Position numbers and translations under genes: made by a program
The notes under the pieces: generated by a model
Told to the model about the DNA's origin: nothing
The model's input: the letters and a program-made list of their open reading frames with translations, nothing else
Databases searched by the model: none
Assembly: GCA_023393915.1 (NCBI GenBank)
Contig: JAEXBS010000008.1
Location: 1 to 5,323 of the forward strand
Length of the DNA stretch: 5,323 nt
Direction: 5' to 3'
Source: Bacteroidota bacterium
GTDB lineage: Bacteria > Bacteroidota > Bacteroidia > Flavobacteriales > Weeksellaceae
Shown: piece by piece, positions 1-4,400 of the stretch
Layout of the letters: each line of letters starts with the position of its first letter
Position numbering within the stretch: position 1 is the first letter of the stretch

Positions 1-1
1 A

Positions 2-808
2 ACCTATAGTGCAACCTTAGCCGACAATGGCGTGAAACTACAGGCTGCAAGAGGTTATAAGTTTGGTACACTTTATTTAAGAGGCAGCAATCAAACGCTG
101 ATGGGTTCAACCAAAAAGACCTATCTACAGAGCACAAGTTCTTTACAGGCTCTTGAATCAGACAGCCAAAACGGAACCGACTTCTACTTTGAAGAAGTAG
201 CCGACTCTGCCTTTACACTCGACATCAAGAGTGGCAACAACGGCAACTTCTCTACCATCAACCTGCCCTATGCAGTGGAATTGCCCGAAGGCGTGAAACT
301 TTATCAGGCAGTGAAAATGACCGGCGATTTGGAGATAAAAGAGATACAACCCGTCAACAACACCACGGGTAAGAAGGTATTGCCAGCTTATACTCCTGTA
401 ATCCTATCGGCTGCAACAAGTGGAAAGCTTACGCTGCAACCCACTATGTCCAGCCACAGCCAGGTGGAAACAGGTATGGAAGGTACCATCTCACGCATTC
501 CCAACAGTAGCCTGCAGCTCGCAGTGTACCACTATTACGCATTGACACAAGACAACAACACCTTCCTCATGCGTCAAGTGAGAGATGCTGCCATCCCTGC
601 CAACAAGGCTTACTATCGCGTTCCTGTATCTGCAGCTCCGGCTCCGCCCATGACACTCAACCTCGTCTTCGACGAAACAACAGGCATTGGCATCACCGAA
701 GCAGAGAAGAAAGCCGAAAAGACATATGACCTCAGCGGCCGTCCTGTCTACAAACAACAGGGTCAGGGCGTCGTGATTGTTGGAGGCAAGAAGGTCATCA
801 GGCATTAA
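2..808 (+). CDS. Secreted/surface protein with sorting-type C-terminal domain (3' fragment)
   Basis: The reading frame is open to the left edge, so the start lies outside the window; the GTG at 32 is an ordinary internal Val codon. The visible 268 residues are not enzymatic. They resemble the terminal module of large Prevotella/Bacteroides secreted proteins: a beta-rich stretch with NFSTINLPYAVELPEGVKLY (about residues 81-100), then an 'LPAYTPVIL' turn, a 'YYALTQDNNTFLMRQV' strand and 'IPANKAYYRVP'. The last 40 residues follow the usual pattern: FDETTGIG linker, then YDLSGRPV, then a short Gly/Val strand ending GGKKVIRH. Such C-termini resemble the signals recognised by the type IX secretion system, so export to the surface or medium is likely, but this exact variant is not proven to be a T9SS signal. 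The catalytic or binding part is upstream and unseen, so the specific function is unknown. The stop is TAA at 806-808. Confidence 0.85.
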   Translation, partial: TYSATLADNGVKLQAARGYKFGTLYLRGSNQTLMGSTKKTYLQSTSSLQALESDSQNGTDFYFEEVADSAFTLDIKSGNNGNFSTINLPYAVELPEGVKLYQAVKMTGDLEIKEIQPVNNTTGKKVLPAYTPVILSAATSGKLTLQPTMSSHSQVETGMEGTISRIPNSSLQLAVYHYYALTQDNNTFLMRQVRDAAIPANKAYYRVPVSAAPAPPMTLNLVFDETTGIGITEAEKKAEKTYDLSGRPVYKQQGQGVVIVGGKKVIRH

Positions 809-844
809 GATTATCAGCAAGCAATTAATGCAATGCTTATCATA

Positions 845-885
845 AAAATGAGTAAGGAGCAGCTATTTCGCCCCTTACTCATTTT
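845..885 (+). terminator. Hairpin after the secreted-protein gene
   Basis: A perfect 13-bp stem (AAAATGAGTAAGG at 845-857 with CCTTACTCATTTT at 873-885) encloses a 15-nt loop, 36 bases after the stop codon. The flanking A and T tracts lie within the stem, so it works best as an intrinsic terminator if the four T at 882-885 are counted as the U tract. The T run does not continue beyond the stem, so termination may be incomplete and some transcription could pass into the small ORF downstream. Confidence 0.6.
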
Positions 886-980
886 ACTTCCCAAACACTT
901 TCAGCAGTTCATGCCGAACACAGGCAAAAATCTCAAGTACAAAACAAACAATAGGTAACAAACATTCATTTCCCATCATT

Positions 981-1136
981 ATGAAAGACAAGTATTCTGA
1001 TAACAAAAAAGAGTATTCCTCTCCGGCAATAAAACATTATGCCTTACCGGCTGCCAATATCATGGCAGCGTCCGGTCTCAACAAACTGCCGGTAGACGAA
1101 GCCAAGTATATTGATTTAGAAGAAGAGATACTATAA
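981..1136 (+). CDS. Small hypothetical protein, 51 aa
   Basis: ATG at 981 opens a 51-codon frame ending in TAA at 1134-1136, six bases before the stem of a strong terminator. The protein has a charged N-terminus (MKDKYSDNKKEY), a middle part SSPAIKHYALPAANIMAASG, then NKLPVDEAKYIDLEEEIL, ending very acidic. There is no signal peptide, no membrane segment and no cysteine. The 'Y-x-x-P' near residue 12 followed by a hydrophobic stretch and 'AASG' resembles a group of short Bacteroidales hypothetical proteins of about 50-60 residues with a Y-x-x-P start and a central [ILM]-A-x-S segment; this is from memory and unverified. There is no Shine-Dalgarno sequence, which is usual here, and no clear TAnnTTTG box upstream. 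Function is unknown. Precursor peptide, small regulator and non-functional ORF all remain possible; placement of the terminator right after the stop favours a real gene. Confidence 0.6.
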   Translation: MKDKYSDNKKEYSSPAIKHYALPAANIMAASGLNKLPVDEAKYIDLEEEIL

Positions 1137-1141
1137 AGACA

Positions 1142-1182
1142 AAAAAAACTCGAATGCCAAGTCATGACATTCGAGTTTTTTT
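1142..1182. terminator. Bidirectional rho-independent terminator
   Basis: A 15-bp perfect stem pairs AAAAAAACTCGAATG (1142-1156) with CATTCGAGTTTTTTT (1168-1182) around an 11-nt loop. The core is the 8-bp ACTCGAATG/CATTCGAG part, flanked by seven T on the plus strand and eight T on the minus strand (A at 1141-1148). It ends the 51-aa gene on the plus strand and the convergent gpmI on the minus strand, whose stop lies 115 bases to the right. Confidence 0.92.
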
Positions 1183-1296
1183 ATTGCCGTTGATGAGTTC
1201 TTGAGTTAATAGGTTTTAGACTAGTGAACTGTTGATTGGCTGGTACTTTATCAACCAACCTTTTCACAGCCAAAACTTATAAGCTCCATCCTCAAA

Positions 1297-2844
1297 TCAA
1301 TATCCCTTGCTCTTTGGTTTGTTGGCACCGTCGTCAATGAGGTTTTCACCCGTCATTGAAGCAGGTTTTTCCAAGCCCATGATATGAAGGATAGAGGGTG
1401 CAACGTCTGCCAAACGACCATCTTTCACTGTGGCACTGTTGTTATCTGTTACATAGATAAATGGCACAGGATTGAGCGAGTGAGCTGTATTGGGCGAATT
1501 ATCATCATTCAATGCGTTGTCTGCATTACCGTGGTCGGCAATGATAATAGTGTCGTAGCCATGACCTTTGGCAGCCTCAACCACATCTTTTACACAGTTG
1601 TCAATGGCATGCACTGCCTTGGCAATAGCGTTATAAACACCGGTATGACCCACCATATCGCCATTGGCAAAGTTCACAACGATAAAGTCGTACTTCTCGC
1701 TATTGATAGCCTCCACCAATTTATCTTTCACTTCGTAAGCACTCATCTCGGGTTTGAGGTCGTAAGTTGCTACCTTGGGTGAAGGCACGAGGATGCGGTC
1801 TTCACCGGCGAATGGTTCTTCGCGACCACCATTGAAGAAGAATGTAACGTGTGCATACTTCTCTGTCTCCGCTGTATGCAATTGTTTTTTACCCAGACTG
1901 CTAAGATATTCGCCCAATGTCATCTCTACATTTTCCTTCGGGAACAGCACATGCACATTCTTAAAGTTAGCATCGTAAGGCGTCATCGTGTAATATTGCA
2001 AGTCCTTGATGGTGTGCATTCCCTCATCAGGCATATCAGTTTGGGTCAACACCTGTGTGAGTTCTTTGGCACGGTCGTTACGGAAGTTGAAGAAAATCAC
2101 CACATCACCCTCTTCTATCTGTCCTTGAACAGTAGCGTTGGTGATGGGCTTGATAAATTCGTCGGTCACTTCTTCGGCATAACTTTCATGCATTGCCTGC
2201 ACCATGTCCGTTGCTTTCTTACCCACACCACTTACCAACAAGTCGTAAGCCTCTTTTACTCGATTCCATCGCTTATCACGATCCATGGCATAAAAGCGAC
2301 CTATGATACTGGCAATGTGCGCATCGTTCGTTTCACAAACATGGTGCAAAGCCTCGATAAAGCCTACTCCACTCTTCGGGTCTGTATCGCGTCCATCCAT
2401 GAAACAATGCACATACGTATTTTTAAGACCGTATTTTTTAGAGATAATCAACAACTGATATAGATGATCCAAAGAAGAATGAACGCCACCATCGCTAGTC
2501 AATCCCATTAAATGAAGCTTCTTTCCCGTTTTCTGTGCATACGTATAGGCAGAAACGATTTCAGGATTTTGCAGAATTGACCCATCTTTACAGGCTCTGT
2601 TAATCTTCACCAAATCCTGATAAACCACACGTCCTGCACCAATATTCAAGTGTCCTACCTCCGAGTTACCCATCTGTCCATCGGGCAATCCTACATTCTC
2701 ACCCGAAGCCTGCAACTGCGAATGCGAACATGTAGCATTCAGATAATCTAAATAAGGTGTCGGCGTATTGTTAATCACATCACCCCTACCCTTGTTTCCT
2801 ATTCCCCATCCATCGAGGATCATCAATAAAGCTTTCTTTGCCAT
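1297..2844 (-). CDS. gpmI: 2,3-bisphosphoglycerate-independent phosphoglycerate mutase
   Basis: Cytosolic glycolytic/gluconeogenic enzyme that interconverts 3- and 2-phosphoglycerate through a phosphoserine, using two Mn ions. The 515 residues match the usual family length (about 505-515). The full alkaline-phosphatase-type active site is visible: D11 in DGWG; nucleophile S61 in MGNSEVGHLNIGAGR; H121; DGRD at 150-153; R183 and R189 in GRFYAMDRDKRW; R255/R258 in FRNDRA; K329 in ETEKYAH; metal ligands D396 and H400 in NGDMVGHTG; D437-H438 in ADHGNADN; and H455 in NTAHSLNPVP. The inserted phosphotransfer-type domain lies roughly at residues 75-300. The frame extends upstream to a TTG at 2886, but that extension adds 14 unlike residues and starts inside the likely promoter box, so ATG at 2844 (MAKKALLMILDGWG) is chosen. 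An 'ACAGGT' lies 9-14 bases before the start, a weak ribosome site at best. It stands alone, between the hsp20 terminator and the bidirectional terminator. No residue is missing. Confidence 0.97.
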   Translation of the reverse strand: MAKKALLMILDGWGIGNKGRGDVINNTPTPYLDYLNATCSHSQLQASGENVGLPDGQMGNSEVGHLNIGAGRVVYQDLVKINRACKDGSILQNPEIVSAYTYAQKTGKKLHLMGLTSDGGVHSSLDHLYQLLIISKKYGLKNTYVHCFMDGRDTDPKSGVGFIEALHHVCETNDAHIASIIGRFYAMDRDKRWNRVKEAYDLLVSGVGKKATDMVQAMHESYAEEVTDEFIKPITNATVQGQIEEGDVVIFFNFRNDRAKELTQVLTQTDMPDEGMHTIKDLQYYTMTPYDANFKNVHVLFPKENVEMTLGEYLSSLGKKQLHTAETEKYAHVTFFFNGGREEPFAGEDRILVPSPKVATYDLKPEMSAYEVKDKLVEAINSEKYDFIVVNFANGDMVGHTGVYNAIAKAVHAIDNCVKDVVEAAKGHGYDTIIIADHGNADNALNDDNSPNTAHSLNPVPFIYVTDNNSATVKDGRLADVAPSILHIMGLEKPASMTGENLIDDGANKPKSKGY

Positions 2845-2883
2845 AATTATTGTTACCTGTCTAATGTGTAATTTTCCTTTTGG

Positions 2884-2891
2884 CAAAGGTA
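2884..2891 (-). promoter_or_regulatory. Likely gpmI promoter, -7 element
   Basis: On the minus strand this reads TACCTTTG, a full match to the Bacteroidetes sigma-ABfr -7 consensus TAnnTTTG, 39 bases before the gpmI ATG. A -33 TTG is not seen at the expected spacing, so recognition may depend mainly on the -7 box. It implies a transcript start near 2878 and a 5' leader of about 30-35 bases, which also excludes the upstream TTG start. Confidence 0.6.
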
Positions 2892-2965
2892 CTGCAATTT
2901 TCTGACTTACGCATCATCTACACCTTATAAATACAAGAATCCTTCACAATTTTCATCCATGCAAA

Positions 2966-2995
2966 AGCCCCACAATCCGTTAGGATTGCAGGGCT
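2966..2995 (-). terminator. Terminator of the hsp20 transcript
   Basis: Read on the minus strand, AGCCCTGCAATCC pairs with GGATTGTGGGGCT around a 4-nt TAAC loop. The stem is 13 positions with two central mismatches (6+5 paired), and it runs straight into TTTT. It begins 28 bases after the hsp20 stop and separates hsp20 from gpmI, so the two genes are most likely separate transcription units. Confidence 0.8.
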
Positions 2996-3023
2996 GCTGT
3001 TATATAGACACCTAAGAGATTGA

Positions 3024-3449
3024 TTACTCTACGGTGATTTGCTTACCTAATGTCTGTACGATTTCCTCACGTTTCGGCAAGGTAACTGTTAAGACACCAT
3101 CCGACATTTTTGCACAAATTTTCTCCTTGTCCACATCATCTGGCAAAATCAGTGTCTGCTCAAAGCTCGAATAACTAAACTCTCTACGCAAGTAGTGAGC
3201 CTTCTTGTCCTCTTCCTTGTTCTCCACCTTCTTTTCCATTTTGATAGTCAAATTTCCATCATTATCGATATTCACGACAAAATCATCTTTCTTCAAGCCA
3301 GGTGCAGCCAACTCTACTATATAATCACCATCATGAGCAATCACGTTGATGGCGGGTGCTGTACTGTTCAATCTTGGTGCAAGACCTGTATCAAAAAAAT
3401 CATCAAACACACTTGGTAACCATGAATTTCTGTTTCTTACTGGTAACAT
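3024..3449 (-). CDS. Hsp20/alpha-crystallin family small heat-shock protein
   Basis: An ATP-independent cytosolic chaperone that binds unfolding proteins and keeps them refoldable. From the chosen start (141 aa, typical for bacterial members) there is a short N-terminal arm with WLPSVFDDFFD (10-20). The alpha-crystallin domain covers about 32-126, with INVIAHDGDYIVELAAPGLKK in the first strands, K-x-D-D-F, a charged loop rich in E/K (72-84), REFSYSSFEQTLILPDDVD, and the family signature A-x-x-x-x-G-V-L (113-120) followed by TVTLPK. The C-terminal anchoring motif I-x-V is I138-T-V140. Two ATGs compete: 3455 (MIMLPV) and 3449 (MLPV). The AGGAGG at 3458-3463 is 2 bases from the first and 8 from the second, so 3449 is preferred; the longer form would be 143 aa. 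The gene is probably monocistronic and stress-regulated, with palindromic sites about 90-150 bases upstream. Confidence 0.95.
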   Translation of the reverse strand: MLPVRNRNSWLPSVFDDFFDTGLAPRLNSTAPAINVIAHDGDYIVELAAPGLKKDDFVVNIDNDGNLTIKMEKKVENKEEDKKAHYLRREFSYSSFEQTLILPDDVDKEKICAKMSDGVLTVTLPKREEIVQTLGKQITVE

Positions 3450-3457
3450 AATCATTT

Positions 3458-3463
3458 CCTCCT
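3458..3463 (-). promoter_or_regulatory. Shine-Dalgarno site of hsp20 that decides the start
   Basis: On the minus strand this reads AGGAGG, a perfect anti-Shine-Dalgarno match and the only strong one in this window. Its 8-base spacing fits the ATG at 3449; only 2 bases separate it from the ATG at 3455. Strong SD sites are uncommon in Bacteroidales, so the gene may be set for high translation. Confidence 0.75.
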
Positions 3464-3540
3464 ATTTTTATATTGTTTATTTTTATTTGCTCTTTCGAGT
3501 TCACTAACCATTGTTGCAAGGAGCGTACCAGTGAAGAAAT

Positions 3541-3557
3541 TGTGCCATTATGACACA
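3541..3557. promoter_or_regulatory. Near-perfect 17-bp palindrome upstream of hsp20 (possible operator)
   Basis: The sequence TGTGCCATTATGACACA has two-fold symmetry TGTGnCATnATGnCACA: seven of eight base pairs match around the central base. It lies 92 bases upstream of the preferred hsp20 start. Its core GCCATTATG recurs exactly at 3585-3593, 41 bases away. It is not the CIRCE or CtsR consensus. An operator role is an inference from symmetry and repetition. Confidence 0.4.
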
Positions 3558-3584
3558 TATTCCATTATTTAGCCCAAAAACCAA

Positions 3585-3595
3585 GCCATTATGTC
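3585..3595. promoter_or_regulatory. Second CATnATG palindrome upstream of hsp20
   Basis: GCCATTATGTC shares its first nine bases with the site at 3544-3552 and has the same GnCATnATGnC symmetry, though without the outer arms. The 41-base offset is close to four helical turns, so two bound dimers could sit on the same DNA face. A partial third copy, CCATTATT, lies between them at 3562-3569. Confidence 0.33.
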
Positions 3596-3647
3596 AGCCA
3601 TTTGAGACTTTTCATCCAATTCAGTATCAGCGTTATTGACGTACAGA

Positions 3648-4097
3648 TCAAGGCTTTTCCATGCGCTTCACCCTCTGTGTTTGCTTCACTTTCATTCTGA
3701 TACGTACGCAATAACGCATACTGACTGGTCTACCCACTAGCATGCCAGGTGTCCAACGTTTCATGTGTTTCATTTCTCTAATAATGATTTTATCAAACCT
3801 TGGGCCTTTCGAACGATACACTTTGAAATCTTTGCAACGACCTTTTTTATCGATAACAAAATTCACCATCATGGTTCCCGTTAACGTAGAGTCAGCCTTC
3901 ATCAGCTTAGGAATCACCCTATCGCTCACAAATGCCATCAACGCTTTTTTCCCTCCGGGATAAACTGGCATCACCTCGGGATCGGAAAATATCTTTTCCG
4001 ACGGTTCAACATACTTCGATGAGCCCACACACTGTGCCGACATTGCCGCCCAAACAGCTATCATAAGCCAAAACAACAAAACACATCTTCTCTTCAT
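3648..4097 (-). CDS. Exported TonB C-terminal-domain protein
   Basis: A 149-residue protein with a signal peptide (MKRRC, hydrophobic core 6-19, likely cleavage after AMSA at 21) and then a TonB_C-type domain at about 42-136. Diagnostic parts are PVYPGGKKAL (44-53, the Bacteroidetes 'P-x-(Y/F)-P-G-G' entry), GTMMVNFVIDKKG (74-86), FKVYRSKGPRFDK (91-103), then MKRWTPG (112-118) with GRPV and a final strand. The tail (132-149) is strongly basic. In TonB this domain contacts the TonB box of outer-membrane transporters. Here there is no proline-rich spacer to span the periplasm and no clear permanent anchor, so classic energy transduction is doubtful; a periplasmic or accessory role is more likely, but if the signal is uncleaved it could be membrane-tethered. 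The residue before C23 is Q, so it does not fit a lipobox. No Shine-Dalgarno sequence precedes the ATG; a separate promoter and structured leader lie upstream. The start is the first Met before the signal peptide. Confidence 0.85.
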   Translation of the reverse strand: MKRRCVLLFWLMIAVWAAMSAQCVGSSKYVEPSEKIFSDPEVMPVYPGGKKALMAFVSDRVIPKLMKADSTLTGTMMVNFVIDKKGRCKDFKVYRSKGPRFDKIIIREMKHMKRWTPGMLVGRPVSMRYCVRIRMKVKQTQRVKRMEKP

Positions 4098-4135
4098 ATC
4101 TTATCTTTTTTAAACATTGTTTCATCCTTTCAAAA

Positions 4136-4190
4136 AGTACATCCGCACCGTCTATGACCGAGGAAACCAAAGACAGGTGCGAACTGTACT
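4136..4190 (-). promoter_or_regulatory. Terminator-like hairpin in the leader of the TonB-domain gene (possible attenuator)
   Basis: On the minus strand AGTACAGTTCGCACC (4190-4176) pairs with GGTGCGGATGTACT (4149-4136): 6 bp, one bulged G, then 8 bp including one G-U. The helix extends by GTCT/AGAC past a bulged T, leaving a loop of 17 nt. The 3' arm runs directly into TTTT, the form of an intrinsic terminator. It lies between the predicted transcript start near 4211 and the ATG at 4097, with no minus-strand gene upstream to terminate, so a role in leader control is more likely. No known riboswitch family is recognised. Confidence 0.5.
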
Positions 4191-4216
4191 TCAGATTTGC
4201 ATATAGCTTTCGCAGA

Positions 4217-4247
4217 CAAAGATACAACTTCAGACTGCCCTTGTCAA
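4217..4247 (-). promoter_or_regulatory. Promoter of the TonB-domain gene
   Basis: On the minus strand TTGACA (4247-4242) is followed after 17 bases by TATCTTTG (4224-4217). This gives the Bacteroidetes arrangement of TTG about 20 bases from TAnnTTTG, with both boxes matching well. The predicted start is near 4211, giving a leader of about 114 bases that contains the hairpin at 4136-4190. It is the best promoter match in the window. Confidence 0.72.
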
Positions 4248-4361
4248 TAGCCCGATAGACATTGACACACGAAGAAAACGCAAGCATCTGACTAACAGGT
4301 ATTTAAAACACCGCCAACATCTCTTTTGACACATCAAAGAACGAATATGAATTGTTTTTTA

Positions 4362-4369
4362 TATCTTTG
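4362..4369 (+). promoter_or_regulatory. Likely promoter -7 box of the TPR lipoprotein gene
   Basis: TATCTTTG fits the Bacteroidetes TAnnTTTG element and lies 32 bases before the ATG at 4401, predicting a short leader of about 25 bases. A -33 TTG is missing at the usual distance (the nearest, at 4326, is too far), so the promoter may be weak or activator-dependent. The identical -7 octamer serves the opposite gene. Confidence 0.55.
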
Positions 4370-4400
4370 CCATGAACAAAAAAGATCAAAACACAGCCGT

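Larger units (their letters stand above)
4098..4400. other. Divergent intergenic region
   Basis: This 303-bp non-coding stretch separates the TonB-domain gene (leftward) from the TPR lipoprotein gene (rightward). It holds one promoter-like element for each direction and a hairpin in the leftward leader. An 8-bp TTGACACA occurs at 4262-4269 and again at 4326-4333, probably by chance. No convincing ORF was found in it. Confidence 0.7.

Noticed and set aside
491..820. 109-aa frame antisense to the secreted-protein gene
   Set aside because: It is a shadow of the plus-strand frame, whose protein has a clear family pattern.
1183..1296. Possible RNA or ORF between the bidirectional terminator and gpmI
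   Set aside because: Only a weak 6-bp GTTGAT/ATCAAC hairpin is seen; it fits the gpmI 3' untranslated region.
1384..2463. Plus-strand frames opposite gpmI (132, 67 and 204 aa)
   Set aside because: They lie wholly inside a well-conserved gene on the other strand; Cys/His/Ile-rich translations have no domain.
2845..2886. N-terminal extension of gpmI to a TTG at 2886 (14 extra residues)
   Set aside because: The TTG lies inside the TACCTTTG promoter box, the residues do not resemble the family, and MAKKALLMILDGWG is the normal start.
3571..3594. Sigma-54-like box (TGGCTTGGTTTTTGG on the minus strand) upstream of hsp20
   Set aside because: Only part of the -24/-12 consensus matches (TTGG instead of TTGC, no CAC), so it is not supported.
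4006..4287. 93-aa minus-strand frame overlapping the TonB-domain gene
   Set aside because: It begins upstream of the predicted promoter, overlaps the signal-peptide coding region out of frame and has no recognisable domain.
4262..4333. Direct repeat TTGACACA (4262 and 4326)
   Set aside because: Only 8 bp, no consistent flanks, and likely by chance in an AT-rich intergenic region.
4372..4400. ATG at 4372 as start of the TPR lipoprotein or a leaderless gene
   Set aside because: It is in another frame and stops within about 60 codons; the ATG at 4401 gives an ideal lipoprotein signal.
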